A stretch of 64,000 nt of DNA from CALCHA01 sp035548175 (GCA_035548175.1 DASZTO010000057.1:99698-163697), one strand, 5' to 3'. Positions 33,344 through 42,416 are shown, numbered from the stretch's first letter. A program made the numbers and translations. The notes: generated by a model not told the origin, from the letters alone.

Positions 33344-34966
33344 TTAATAATCCTCATGCCCGTGATCGTCGCCGCCCTTCTTCGCTTCCTTCTTCGGAAG
33401 CTCGCTGATCACCGCATCCGTCGTCAGCAGCAAACTGGCGATGCTCGCCGCGTTGCTCAACGCCGTGCGCTCCACCTTCGTCGGCACAATCACGCCCATC
33501 TTGATCAAATCCCCATACTCGTGCGTCAACGCGTTGTAGCCAAAGTTCGCCTCCTTGCTCTCGATCACACGCTGCGCCACGATCGATCCATCCACCCCCG
33601 CATTCTCCGAAATCTGCTTGATCGGTGCATGCAACGCCCGCTTCACGATGTCCGCCCCGATCCGCAGATCGCCATCCAGCTTCAGCTTGTCGATCGCCGG
33701 AATCGCCCGCAGAACGCTCACACCCCCGCCCGGCAGAATGCCCTCCTCCACCGCCGCCCGGCACGCATGCAGCGCATCTTCTACCCGCGCCTTCTTTTCC
33801 TTCATCGCCGCTTCGGTCGGCGCGCCCACCTTGATCACCGCCACGCCCCCGGCCAGCTTCGCCAGCCGTTCCTGCAGCTTCTCGCGGTCATAGTCCGACG
33901 TCGTCCGGTCGATCTCGGCCTTGATCTGCTCGATCCGCCCCTTGATCTTGTCCGTCTTGCCCGCGCCCTCGATGATCGTCGTCGTTTCTTTCTCGATGTG
34001 GATCTTCTTCGCCCGCCCCAGGTCTTTGAGCTCCAGCGTCTCCAGGTTGATGCCCAGTTCCTTGAAGATCGGCTGACCCCCCGTGACGATCGCAATGTCC
34101 TCCAGCATGGCCTTCCGGCGATCCCCAAAGCCCGGCGCCTTCACCGCCGCCACCTTCAGCGTCCCGCGAAGCTTGTTCACCACCAGCGTCGCCAGCGCCT
34201 CCCCTTCAATGTCCTCCGCGATGATCAGCAGCGCCTTGCCCGCCTCCGCTACCTTGCCCAGCACCGGAAGAATATCCTTGATCGACGAAATCTTCTCCTC
34301 GTGAATCAAAATGTACGCATCTTCATACGTGACGTCCATCGTCTGCGGATTCGCGAAATGCGGGCTGATGTACCCCTTGTCGAACTGAAGCCCTTCCACC
34401 AGATCCACGACCGTGTCCAGACCCTTGCCCTCCTCGATCGTGATTACACCGTCCTTGCCCACCTTGTCCATCGCGTCCGCGATCATCTGCCCGATCTGCT
34501 GGTCCTGGTTCGCCGATGACGCCCCCACCTGCGCGATCTGCTTCGTGTCCTTCACCGGCGTGCTGATCGATCCCAGGTGCGACAGCACCGCCTCTACCGC
34601 CTTGTCGATGCCCCGCTTCAACAACGCCGGATTCGCACCCGCCGTCACGTTGCGCAGACCCTCGTCAAAAATCGCCTCGGCATACACCGTCGCCGTCGTC
34701 GTGCCGTCCCCCGCCACCGTCGAGGTCTTCGACGCCACTTCCTTCACCAGCTGCGCGCCCAGGTTTTCGTTCGCGTCCTCCAGCTCGATTTCCTTCGCCA
34801 CCGTCACCCCGTCCTTCGTCACCGTCGGGCTGCCGAAGGATTTCTCGATCACCACGTTCCGACCCGATGGGCCGAGCGTGACCTTGACGGCTTGAGCAAG
34901 CGTCTTGACGCCGCGACGCATCGCTTCGCGGGCATCCGTATCAAACATGATGGATTTAGCGGCCAT
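33344..34966 (-). CDS. groEL: Chaperonin GroEL (60 kDa)
   Basis: A 540-residue group I chaperonin; with GroES it folds proteins in an ATP-driven cage. Nearly invariant blocks: VTLGPSGRNVVIEKSFGSP near residue 30, STVAGDGTTTATV with the ATP-binding DGTTT near 87, a full apical domain, and EGILPGGGVSVLRA near 410. The C-terminus ends GGDDHGHEDY and lacks the usual Gly-Gly-Met repeat tail. GGAG lies eight bases before the ATG. It is second in a groES-groEL operon, but the two genes are separated by an unusually long 202 bp filled partly by the inverted CACAGAG repeat. Confidence 0.98.
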   Translation of the reverse strand: MAAKSIMFDTDAREAMRRGVKTLAQAVKVTLGPSGRNVVIEKSFGSPTVTKDGVTVAKEIELEDANENLGAQLVKEVASKTSTVAGDGTTTATVYAEAIFDEGLRNVTAGANPALLKRGIDKAVEAVLSHLGSISTPVKDTKQIAQVGASSANQDQQIGQMIADAMDKVGKDGVITIEEGKGLDTVVDLVEGLQFDKGYISPHFANPQTMDVTYEDAYILIHEEKISSIKDILPVLGKVAEAGKALLIIAEDIEGEALATLVVNKLRGTLKVAAVKAPGFGDRRKAMLEDIAIVTGGQPIFKELGINLETLELKDLGRAKKIHIEKETTTIIEGAGKTDKIKGRIEQIKAEIDRTTSDYDREKLQERLAKLAGGVAVIKVGAPTEAAMKEKKARVEDALHACRAAVEEGILPGGGVSVLRAIPAIDKLKLDGDLRIGADIVKRALHAPIKQISENAGVDGSIVAQRVIESKEANFGYNALTHEYGDLIKMGVIVPTKVERTALSNAASIASLLLTTDAVISELPKKEAKKGGDDHGHEDY

Positions 34967-35027
34967 AGGGAGCTCTCCGAGTTATTAAATCTGCTTGTAA
35001 AGGTCCGGATTCATGAACGGTTGTTTG

Positions 35028-35124
35028 CCACAGAGTCACAGAGAAACGCACAGAGGCCGTGCCGGAATCGCGCCCTCTTTTCTCTACATCCCCGTGAAGT
35101 CCTCTGTGCCTCTGTGACTCTCTG
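35028..35124. repeat. Inverted pair of CACAGAG short-word arrays between groES and groEL
   Basis: The left arm (35028-35056) reads CACAGAG-TCACAGAG-...-CACAGAGG. The right arm (35101-35124) is CCTCTGTG-CCTCTGTGACTC, its near reverse complement. The loop is about 44 bp. It lies inside the operon, so the mRNA would carry a long hairpin before groEL. Confidence 0.88.
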
Positions 35125-35168
35125 GCGAAAAATGCAGCTTCAACAGACGACGCCGCGCCGGTGAACGC

Positions 35169-35465
35169 TCACGCTTCAATCACCGCCAGCACTTCGTCTT
35201 CGCTCAGGATCAAAAGCTCTTCATTGTCAACCTTGATCTCCGTGCCGGCATAAGACGCGAAAATCACCTCGTCCCCCTTCTTCACCTGGAACTTCGCGCG
35301 CTCCCCCGAATCAAGAAGCTTCCCGTCGCCCACCGCGATCACCGTCCCGCGCTTCGGCTTCTCCTTCGCCGTCTCCGGCAAAACAATGCCCGACTTCGTC
35401 TTCGATTCCGCCTCCACCCGCTTGATGATGATCTTGTCGCCCAAAGGACGCACCTTCGCTGCCAT
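35169..35465 (-). CDS. groES: Co-chaperonin GroES (10 kDa)
   Basis: A 98-residue protein with the full GroES pattern: VRPLGDKIIIKRVEAE at the N-terminus, the mobile loop KSGIVLPETAKEKP, RGTVIAVGDGKL, GDEVIFASYAGTEIK and the terminal LLILSEDEVLAVIE. It caps the GroEL ring. ATG 35465 has AGGAG eight bases upstream; the in-frame GTG at 35474 overlaps that site and is less likely. No CIRCE operator (TTAGCACTC and its inverse) is present; only a lone GAGTACTAA resembles one half. Confidence 0.97.
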   Translation of the reverse strand: MAAKVRPLGDKIIIKRVEAESKTKSGIVLPETAKEKPKRGTVIAVGDGKLLDSGERAKFQVKKGDEVIFASYAGTEIKVDNEELLILSEDEVLAVIEA

Positions 35466-35478
35466 GTTCTTCACTCCT

Positions 35479-35570
35479 GGTTAGTACTCAGCAGACAGAA
35501 GGCGGTAGTCAGTAGCGGGCAAAGCTCACTCCCCTCTTCTGACTGCTGACTTCTGACTCCTGACTCCTCG
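35479..35570. repeat. Inverted pair of short-word arrays (ACTCAGCAG / CTGACTTCTGACTCC) upstream of groES
   Basis: The left arm has TACTCAGCAGACAGAAGG and TAGTCAGTAG. The right arm (35538-35570) has TTCTGACTGCTGACTTCTGA and CTCCTGACTCCT. They are roughly reverse complements around a 25-bp centre. Located between the receiver-like gene and groES. Confidence 0.75.
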
Positions 35571-35572
35571 GC

Positions 35573-36130
35573 TCACACCGGCCATTGGTTCTGGTGAAAA
35601 CGCCGCAACGCGCGGGCCATCACCTCCAGCATCATGTTCACGTCCACCGGCTCCGACAGCACCGAAAAGGCGTTGAACCGCAGCGCCTCATGCAACAGCT
35701 GCTTGTCCTGACGCGCCGCGATCAATATCACCGCGGGATCCGGTTTCACCTCCGCAGGGCTCGCGTCAAACCTCACCTCGATGCGCCGATGCGCGCCCCC
35801 GGCATCCGCCTCCTCGATCTTCACCTCCAACTGAAAGCCGCCCGACGCACCCGACGCCGCCGGCCGCGACTGACCCCGCAGCTTCTGAATCAACTGCAGC
35901 ACGTTGATGCCGCTGATCGATTCCAGCCGCGAGTCGACCACCGCCAGGTGAATCGGGTGACGCTCGATCAGATCCACCGCCTCGGCGCCCGTCGTCGCCT
36001 CGAACGTCCTGACCCCCATCGGAGCCAGCAACTGGTTCAAAGTCTGATACCACGGCTGCCCCACGAAGGGCTTCTGCTCCTCGTGGGTCAGCAGAAGATT
36101 GAGTCGCGCGTCGCCTCCCATAAGCTTCAC
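35573..36130 (-). CDS. Degenerate response-regulator receiver-like protein
   Basis: A 185-residue protein with a CheY-like outline: LLAPMGVRTFEATTGAEAVDLIERH, then HLAVVDSRLESISGINVLQLI with the phospho-acceptor-like Asp near residue 66. After a 60-residue insert the last strands are PAVILIAARQDKQLLHEALRFNAFSVLSEPVD. The conserved switch Lys that precedes Pro in active receivers is replaced by Glu (S-E-P), and the acidic pair at the start of the domain is not seen. There is no output domain. Phosphorylation is therefore doubtful; it may act as a protein-protein module. Starts at residue 1 or 4 (both Met) are possible. Confidence 0.6.
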   Translation of the reverse strand: MKLMGGDARLNLLLTHEEQKPFVGQPWYQTLNQLLAPMGVRTFEATTGAEAVDLIERHPIHLAVVDSRLESISGINVLQLIQKLRGQSRPAASGASGGFQLEVKIEEADAGGAHRRIEVRFDASPAEVKPDPAVILIAARQDKQLLHEALRFNAFSVLSEPVDVNMMLEVMARALRRFHQNQWPV

Positions 36131-36188
36131 CGGCCCGGCAAATGCAAAGGTCGTGCCCCGCTCGTAATCACCTCGCTTGATCGTTACA

Positions 36189-36205
36189 AGTACTTTAGTT
36201 GTACT
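36189..36205. promoter_or_regulatory. Short inverted repeat upstream of the receiver-like gene
   Basis: AGTAC-tttagtt-GTACT, about 60 bp before the start at 36130. Could be an operator; no other evidence. Confidence 0.25.
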
Positions 36206-36370
36206 CTCTTATGATACGCATACCCATCGCCCCAACACCCCCGCTGCGACTGCCAAAGGGGGTCTCCCTAAGGCAGGAAACTGCCGCCGTGGCAGGCGAA
36301 ACCTTTGCCCCTTTCCCCCCGCCACACGCCACCCAATCGCCATCCCAAACGGCCCCATCCGCCATGCACC

Positions 36371-36859
36371 TCACTCCTTCACCGTGATCTTCACAATCTT
36401 CGGTGGATTCTTCGGCCGATCGTTCGCCCCCGTCGGCGTCCCCGCGATTTTGTCCACCGTCTCCATCCCTTCCGTCACCTTCCCGAACGCCGAGTATTGC
36501 CCGTCTAAATGCGGCGAATCCTGGTGCATCACGAAAAACTGGCACGACGCCGAATTCGGATCCGACGACCGCGCCATCGACAGCACGCCGCGCGTGTGCC
36601 GCCGATCCGCTCGCCGGTTGAATTCCGCCTTCAGACGCTTGCTGCCGTTCGACCCCGTTCCCGTCCCCTGCGGACAACCCCCCTGAATCATGAAGCCCGG
36701 AATCACCCGATGAAAAATAAGCCCGTTGTAAAACCCCTGCTTCGAAAGTTCGATGAAATTCTGAACATGCTCCGGCGCAACGTCAGGCCAGAATTCAACA
36801 GTCATGTTGCCTTCCGTCGTTTCAATCGTCGCCGTCGGGGTTTTAACGGGTTCAGACAT
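36371..36859 (-). CDS. ppiB: Peptidyl-prolyl cis-trans isomerase, cyclophilin type
   Basis: A 162-residue cyclophilin without signal peptide, so cytoplasmic. Catalytic and substrate-binding blocks: FHRVIPGFMIQGGCPQGTGTG (the Arg of the active site) near residue 50, GVLSMARSSDPNSASCQFFV near 91, then LDGQYSAFGKVTEGMETVD. It speeds isomerisation of X-Pro bonds. GGAGCTGCTC precedes the ATG. A promoter is predicted at 36913-36940. Confidence 0.95.
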   Translation of the reverse strand: MSEPVKTPTATIETTEGNMTVEFWPDVAPEHVQNFIELSKQGFYNGLIFHRVIPGFMIQGGCPQGTGTGSNGSKRLKAEFNRRADRRHTRGVLSMARSSDPNSASCQFFVMHQDSPHLDGQYSAFGKVTEGMETVDKIAGTPTGANDRPKNPPKIVKITVKE

Positions 36860-37216
36860 GAGCAGCTCCGCGAGAAAATGCCAGAAAACAAAAAATCAGG
36901 AAACGAAAAACGAGTATAGGCGCGACAACCCGATCGGCAAGGCCAGGCCGACCGCCCGCTCGTCACGCCGCCTTCTGTGGCAGCTACTCATACCGCTATC
37001 GCACCCATTCTTCGCGCCGTAAAAAAAATTCCATATCACCACTGTCGTGTTTCTCGCGCCTTTCGTGGCCATTTTACGTCCTCGTCGCGGTTCACGGGGG
37101 CCATCCTCGTCCCTCCCCGACCTCCGCGCTCAAAATCCGCGGAACACTCGCTCAAACACAGCCCCTCCTCCTTGGTGCGGCCCTCGCCGCGCCACCAGGC
37201 GCCGCCCGCCGGCCCC
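36860..37216. other. Intergenic region between ppiB and recQ
   Basis: 356 bp. It holds the ppiB ribosome site and promoter at the left. A single TTTCGTG-type arm (37045-37080: CGTGTTTCTCGCGCCTTTCG and GGCCATTTTACG) is in the middle, then C-rich sequence without a supported gene. Confidence 0.6.
36913..36940 (-). promoter_or_regulatory. Predicted promoter of ppiB
   Basis: On the minus strand TTGCCG (36940-36935), a 16-bp spacer and TATACT (36918-36913), 53 bp before the ppiB start. Confidence 0.55.
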
Positions 37217-39619
37217 TCATCCGCCAGCGCCCCCATCCGCATATTTCATGTGCGCAACCACGATCCGTATCGTCTCGAACGAAACCCTCTCCTGCAACGC
37301 CACGAATATCGGCTTCAGCGGATACGCCCCGTGTTCACGGCACGCCGCCGCCACTCGCTCGTAATCCTCCTCGCTCACCCACGCCCTCACCGACGACGGA
37401 CGCTCCCCATCGATGTATTCCACAAGGTACTGCAGCGCCGTCGATCGCGCCCGGCCCATCGCGGCCGCCGCTTCCCCTATCGATTTCCCCTCTCGAAATA
37501 GCTGCGCCGCCTCACGCCTCGACGCCCTCAGCCCAGGCCCCGCCTCACGAGGCGGCGGCGGTCCACCATTGCGCGGCCGCTGAAATTGGTCCGTCGCCAG
37601 TGAGCGCGCCTTGGCGTGGTCCGTGATGAACCCAACGAATTTCGGACCCAGGTCTTTGAGCTTGTTTTCCCCGATGCCGTAAATCATCCGGAAATTCTGC
37701 ATGCTCGTCGGCCGCACCCGCGCCAGCTCTCGCAACGTCGCGTCGGAAAAGATGACGTAGGGGGGCACGCCCCGCTCCTGCGCGATCTCCTTGCGCAGCC
37801 CCCGCAGCGCATCGAACAGCCCATGATCCACCCCCTCCCACGAGATTTCTTCGCCCCGCGTCTTGCGCGCCTGCTCAGCCGATTTGCGCACGATCTGCAC
37901 CAGCTTCACCTGCCTCTGCCCCTTCAGCACCTCGATCGACGCCCGGCTGAGTTTCAGGATCGGCGCGGAACGGCCCGAGGAAAGAATCAGCGATTCCTGG
38001 TTCAACGCCCCCTGTCCGATCAGCTGATACATGTAATCGCGCAGTTCCGATTTCGACAGGTCCCGCAGCAGGCCGAACGTCGGAAGCTGGTCGTGGCGGA
38101 ACTGGCGCACCCGCTCGATATTCTCTCCCCTCAGCACCGAAATGATGTGCCCGATCCCGAAACGCTGCTCCGTACGCGCCACCGCCGAAAGAATTTTCTG
38201 CGCCAGCGTCGTCGCGTCCGGCACCGGCGTCGTGTCGCCCAGGCAGATGTCGCATGCCTTGCATCCTGCCGCCACTCCCGACGGATCGGTCGCCGGCGGC
38301 CCACCGCCTCCCGCGGAATCTTCCGATAACTCGCCGCCAACCACCGGCAACTCATACTTCTGTCCGAAGTACTCGACCAGCGACTGGTGCCGGCAGATCG
38401 CCCCGCGCGCGAACCGGTCCATGTCCTCTATGTGCTTCACCGCCGACGGTACGAAGCCCGGATCGATCCGCGTCCCCGCCCCCGCCGCTTCCGCCGCCGA
38501 CTTCTCGATCAGCGATTTCCACGAAATCCCATCCTGCGCCGAGTACAGCAGCACGCATTCCGCTTCCAGTCCGTCCCGCCCGGCCCGCCCCGTCTCCTGC
38601 TGGTACGCTTCGATCGATTTCGGCATCGCCGTGTGCAGCACAAACCGGATGTTCGAGCGGTCGATCCCCATCCCGAACGCGATCGTCGCCACGATCAGGT
38701 CGCACTCCTCCTCAATGAACGCCTCCTGCGTCCGGCGCCGCTGCTCCGCCGTCATCCCCGCGTGATACCCCATCACCTTCCGCCCCAGCGATTCTGTCTT
38801 GGCCAGCGACGCCGAAATCTCGTCCACATCCCGCCGCCGCATGCAATAGATTATCCCCGCTTCGTCTTTGTGCCGCTCCAGCAACTCGTGGATCTGCCCA
38901 ACTATGTCCCGCCGCGGCAGAATCCGGTACGTCAGGTTCGGCCGGTCGAAATTCCCCACCAGAATTTCCGGCGACTCCAGCTTCAGCTGCCGCGCAATGT
39001 CCGAACGCACCTGCGTCGTCGCCGTCGCCGTGAATGCGTGCACCGACGCGCCCGCGAATAGCTCCTTCAGCCGCGAAAGCTGCCGGTATTCCGGCCGAAA
39101 ATCGTGGCCCCAGTGGCTGATGCAGTGCGCTTCGTCGATCGCGAATGTCTTGACCCCCGCATCCCTTAGCAAATCGTGGAAATAATGCCGCTCGCCCCCG
39201 CCCCCATGACTCACACCCGCCATCAGCCGCTCCGGCGACATGAACAGCATGTGCAACCGCCCCTGACGCAGGTCCGCCGCCACCTGCCGCCGCTCCTCCG
39301 CCGACAGCGACGAATCCAGTTGTGCCGCCGCCACGCCCACCGACCGCAGCGAATCCACCTGGTCCTTCATCAGCGCTATCAGCGGCGATACCACCACCGT
39401 CGGGCCCTGCCCCTCCCTCGAGCGATACAACGCAGGGGCCTGGTAACACAGCGATTTTCCACCCCCAGTCGGCAGAACCACCAGCGAGTCCCGCCCCTCA
39501 ACCATCGCCTTCATCGCCGGCTCCTGAAGCGGGCGCAGCGCCCTGTACCCCCACGTCTTTTCGATCAGGGCCAGCAGCGCATCGGCATGCAGATTTTGCC
39601 GCTCCGCCGCCGTGGTCAT
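37217..39619 (-). CDS. recQ: ATP-dependent DNA helicase RecQ
   Basis: An 800-residue helicase. Core motifs: LVVLPTGGGKSLCYQAPAL (Walker A, about residue 50), VVSPLIALMKDQV, FAIDEAHCISHWGHDFRPEY (DEAH box and RecQ loop), FTATAT, and VLHTAMPKSIEAYQQETGRAGRDG (motif VI). The zinc site uses AICRH and CKACDIC, with a Gly-rich insert of about 25 residues between them. Winged-helix and HRDC (GLFDALRGLRKEIAQERGVP) domains follow. The C-terminus is a helix-turn-helix extension (LFREGKSIGEAAAAMGR), as in long RecQ proteins. The ATG at 39619 has GGAG nine bases upstream; the frame also offers an ATG at 39697. Confidence 0.95.
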   Translation of the reverse strand: MTTAAERQNLHADALLALIEKTWGYRALRPLQEPAMKAMVEGRDSLVVLPTGGGKSLCYQAPALYRSREGQGPTVVVSPLIALMKDQVDSLRSVGVAAAQLDSSLSAEERRQVAADLRQGRLHMLFMSPERLMAGVSHGGGGERHYFHDLLRDAGVKTFAIDEAHCISHWGHDFRPEYRQLSRLKELFAGASVHAFTATATTQVRSDIARQLKLESPEILVGNFDRPNLTYRILPRRDIVGQIHELLERHKDEAGIIYCMRRRDVDEISASLAKTESLGRKVMGYHAGMTAEQRRRTQEAFIEEECDLIVATIAFGMGIDRSNIRFVLHTAMPKSIEAYQQETGRAGRDGLEAECVLLYSAQDGISWKSLIEKSAAEAAGAGTRIDPGFVPSAVKHIEDMDRFARGAICRHQSLVEYFGQKYELPVVGGELSEDSAGGGGPPATDPSGVAAGCKACDICLGDTTPVPDATTLAQKILSAVARTEQRFGIGHIISVLRGENIERVRQFRHDQLPTFGLLRDLSKSELRDYMYQLIGQGALNQESLILSSGRSAPILKLSRASIEVLKGQRQVKLVQIVRKSAEQARKTRGEEISWEGVDHGLFDALRGLRKEIAQERGVPPYVIFSDATLRELARVRPTSMQNFRMIYGIGENKLKDLGPKFVGFITDHAKARSLATDQFQRPRNGGPPPPREAGPGLRASRREAAQLFREGKSIGEAAAAMGRARSTALQYLVEYIDGERPSSVRAWVSEEDYERVAAACREHGAYPLKPIFVALQERVSFETIRIVVAHMKYADGGAGG

Positions 39620-39724
39620 GGATGAATCTCCGGAACAAAGCCTCATTTTAGCGGACCCATCCACGCGCGGCGAGGCGAAAATGAGCACGCGTGCCATCCC
39701 CGTCCCGCCGATATTGAGGATCGC

Positions 39725-39757
39725 CCTTTGCCTTTTGCCCTTTGCCTTTTGTCATTT
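39725..39757. repeat. TTTGCC short-word array
   Basis: Four words of the form CCCTTTGCCTTTTGCC in a row, then TTTGTCATTTGCG. Located about 105 bp upstream of recQ. Confidence 0.75.
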
Positions 39758-40275
39758 GCGTTATCTCCCACACCCACCGCATCGACTTGCCCCACAACTC
39801 CACCCATTACCAACTCAAATTCCGCGACGCCCAACCCACCCCGAAAATTCTCCAAACTTTCCGGGAACCTTTCCCCGCTCCCAGCCGTTCTCTGTTCTGC
39901 GGGCCGCCCCATTCGGCCATGGCCCGCAGGGAGAAGATTCAATGCACACCATACCCCCTCACCCCGCGCTCCTTCCGACGTTCACAAACACGAACAACCA
40001 CGCCTCCGCCCCCACCACCCTCTGTCAAATCCCGCCAAAAACCTCATACACAAGCACAAAAACCCCACATCTGCAAAAACACAACGGCAAAAACTCAACC
40101 TTTTTTGCAAAACACCCCCTACACATCGAAGAAAACCCCACCTCCTCTCACTCCTTTTCCCGCTCCCTCCACAAACTTTCAAAAAGAATTGAACCTTCCC
40201 CCCCCCCAAAACTCGGCACTCGGCACCGGAGGGAGCAGCACTCCCTCACCCCTCCCCCCCGCACCCCGCTCCCGC

Positions 40276-40281
40276 TACAAT
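40276..40281 (+). promoter_or_regulatory. Candidate -10 (TACAAT) of lepA
   Basis: TACAAT 39 bases before the start codon at 40321. The -35 region is C-rich and shows no match. Confidence 0.35.
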
Positions 40282-40320
40282 ACCTTGCTCTACTTTTTCC
40301 ATCTTTCCAACCGAGCACCC

Positions 40321-42123
40321 ATGCCCGACTTCCAAATCCGCAACTTCTGCATCATCGCCCACATCGACCACGGCAAGTCCACCCTCGCCGACCGTCTCCT
40401 CGAACGCACCGGCGCCATCACCCAACGCGAAATGGAATCCCAGTTCCTCGACGACATGGACCTCGAACGCGAACGCGGAATCACCATCAAGGCCTCCGCC
40501 GTCTCCGTCTTCTACACCCACCCCAAGACCGGCCAGAAATACCTCTACAACCTCATCGACACCCCCGGCCACGTCGACTTCCACTACGAAGTCGCCAAAG
40601 CCCTCCAGGCCTGCGAAGGTGCCCTCCTCCTCTGCGACGCCACCCAGGGCGTCCAGGCCCAGACCGTCGCCAACGCCTACGCCGCCATCGATCAGGACCT
40701 CGAAATCATCCCCGTCATCAACAAGGTCGATCTCCCCTCCGCCCGACCCGACGACGTCGCCGAGGAAATGGAGCAGGTCCTCGGCATCGACGCCCTCATG
40801 TGCGCCCCCATCTCCGCCAAGACCGGCCAGGGCGTCGATCACCTCCTCGAACTCATCGCCGAAAAGCTCCCCGCCCCCGAAGCCGACCCCAACGCCCCCC
40901 TCCAGGCCCTCATCTTCGATTCCAAGTACGACGACTACCGCGGCGTCATCACCTACGTCCGCGTCTTCAACGGCTCCCTCTCCGTCGGCCAGAAAATCCG
41001 CATGATGGGCACCAACAAACTCTTCGCCGTCACCGACCTCGGTAAGTTCACCCCCAAGGCCACCCGCGTCCCCACCATCGGCGCCGGAGAGGTCGGCTTC
41101 ATCGTCGCCAATATCAAAACCATCCAGGACGTCACCATCGGCGACACCGTCACCGACAACGCCAACCCCGCCGCCGAGCCCCTCCCCGGCTACCGCCCGC
41201 CAAAACAAATGGTCTTCTGCGACTTCTACCCCGGCAACAACACCGAATACACCCAGCTCCGCGAAGCCCTCGAAAAACTTCGCCTCAACGACTCCTCCTT
41301 CACCTTCGAACCCGAAACCTCCGACGCCCTCGGCTTCGGCTTCCGCTGCGGATTCCTCGGACTCCTCCACATGGAAATCGTCCAGGAACGCCTCGAACGC
41401 GAATTCAAAATCGAAGTCGTCCAGACCGCCCCCACCGTCCCCTACGAAGTCGTCATGCCCGACGATTCCATCATGACCATCGACTCCGCCTCCGAACTCC
41501 CCGACCCCTCCAAGTACAAGGCCATCCGCGAGCCGATGATCAAGGCCAACATCATCATCCCCGCCAAGAACATCGGCGACGTCACCCAGCTCTGCATCGA
41601 CCGCCGCGGCATCTACAAGAAAACCGACTACATCACCCCCGACCGCGTCATCCTCGAATACGAGATGCCCCTCGCCGAAGTCATCTTCGATTTCTTCGAC
41701 AAGCTCAAAACCGCCACCCAGGGCTACGGCACCCTCGACTACGACCTCATCGGGTTCCACGAAGACGACCTCGCCAAGATGGACATCCTCGTCGCCGGCG
41801 ACAAAATCTCCGCCCTCTCCCTCATCGTCCACCGCAGCAAGGCCGAATCCCGCGGCCGCGCCATCATCAAAAAGCTCAAGCAGGAAATCGACCGCCACCT
41901 CTTCGAAGTCGCCCTCCAGGCCGCCATCGGCAGCCGCGTCATCGCCCGCGAAACCATCAGCGCCCTGCGCAAGGATGTCACCTCCAAATGCTACGGCGGC
42001 GACATCTCCCGCAAACGCAAACTGCTGGAAAAGCAAAAAGAAGGCAAAAAACGCATGAAACAAGTCGGCCGCGTCGAAATCCCCCAGGAAGCCTTCATGA
42101 GCATCCTCGAACCCGGCGATTGA
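40321..42123 (+). CDS. lepA: Elongation factor 4 (LepA)
   Basis: A 600-residue translational GTPase that acts on stalled or early ribosomes and binds the membrane under some conditions. GTPase motifs: AHIDHGKSTLADRL (G1), RERGITIK (G2), DTPGHVDF (G3), NKVD (G4), SAKTG (G5). The LepA-specific C-terminal domain is recognisable in SKCYGGDISRKRKLLEKQKEGKKRMK. The frame is open upstream for 190 codons, but the ATG at 40321 starts the family sequence (MPDFQIRNFCIIAHIDHGKS). It is followed after three bases by a small TA-like pair. Confidence 0.97.
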   Translation: MPDFQIRNFCIIAHIDHGKSTLADRLLERTGAITQREMESQFLDDMDLERERGITIKASAVSVFYTHPKTGQKYLYNLIDTPGHVDFHYEVAKALQACEGALLLCDATQGVQAQTVANAYAAIDQDLEIIPVINKVDLPSARPDDVAEEMEQVLGIDALMCAPISAKTGQGVDHLLELIAEKLPAPEADPNAPLQALIFDSKYDDYRGVITYVRVFNGSLSVGQKIRMMGTNKLFAVTDLGKFTPKATRVPTIGAGEVGFIVANIKTIQDVTIGDTVTDNANPAAEPLPGYRPPKQMVFCDFYPGNNTEYTQLREALEKLRLNDSSFTFEPETSDALGFGFRCGFLGLLHMEIVQERLEREFKIEVVQTAPTVPYEVVMPDDSIMTIDSASELPDPSKYKAIREPMIKANIIIPAKNIGDVTQLCIDRRGIYKKTDYITPDRVILEYEMPLAEVIFDFFDKLKTATQGYGTLDYDLIGFHEDDLAKMDILVAGDKISALSLIVHRSKAESRGRAIIKKLKQEIDRHLFEVALQAAIGSRVIARETISALRKDVTSKCYGGDISRKRKLLEKQKEGKKRMKQVGRVEIPQEAFMSILEPGD

Positions 42124-42126
42124 GGC

Positions 42127-42405
42127 ATGAAAGAAATCCGCTATTTCATCGATTCCGAAACCGGACAGCCGCACATTTATGGGCATAACGTTGATGAATC
42201 GGAGGTCGAAGAAGTGCTCCTGCGTCCCCTGAAACAACAACCCAGTCGCGACAACAGCAAAATCGCGCTGGGCCAGACCGGTAGCGGACGATTTCTAAAG
42301 GTGATTTACACAGAGGATGAAGATCGCGCGGGACTTTTCGTCGTCACCGCGTATGATTTGCGAGGAAAAGCCCTCAAGGCCCTGCGTCGACGCTTGCGAA
42401 AATAG
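42127..42405 (+). CDS. BrnT/DUF4258-like putative toxin
   Basis: A 92-residue basic protein starting three bases after the lepA stop. Its outline is that of small RelE/BrnT-like or DUF4258 proteins: an opening strand (MKEIRYFIDSETGQPHI), a helix (ESEVEEVLL), paired strands (RFLKVIYTED and GLFVVTAYDLRG), and a basic C-terminus (KALKALRRRLRK). Members are toxins of type II modules or orphan proteins. The next gene starts 12 bp later and looks like its partner. Assignment as a toxin is inference from fold and pairing; in the usual BrnT order too, the toxin gene comes first. Confidence 0.55.
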   Translation: MKEIRYFIDSETGQPHIYGHNVDESEVEEVLLRPLKQQPSRDNSKIALGQTGSGRFLKVIYTEDEDRAGLFVVTAYDLRGKALKALRRRLRK

Positions 42406-42416
42406 CGGAGAACGAC

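Larger units (their letters stand above)
39620..40320. other. 700-bp non-coding region between recQ and lepA with short-word repeats
   Basis: A long gap for this compact region, and divergent, so it must hold both promoters. At 39725-39757 there is a CCTTTTGCCCTTTGCC short-word array, and at 40211-40228 two copies of ACTCGGC. A/C-rich low-complexity sequence fills 39,960-40,200. A TACAAT element lies at 40276-40281, 40 bp before lepA. Open frames have the odd composition of non-coding sequence; I see no gene or RNA. Confidence 0.6.

Noticed and set aside
35465..35500. A CIRCE operator upstream of groES
   Set aside because: Only one imperfect half-site (GAGTACTAA) is present; the paired TTAGCACTC is missing at the required nine-base spacing.
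39742..40320. A 190-residue N-terminal extension of LepA or a separate gene upstream
   Set aside because: The sequence is low-complexity Pro/Thr/His-rich, includes short-word repeats, and has no ribosome site; LepA similarity starts exactly at 40,321.
40246..42240. A 664-codon minus-strand frame opposite lepA
   Set aside because: Same composition shadow; lepA is certain.
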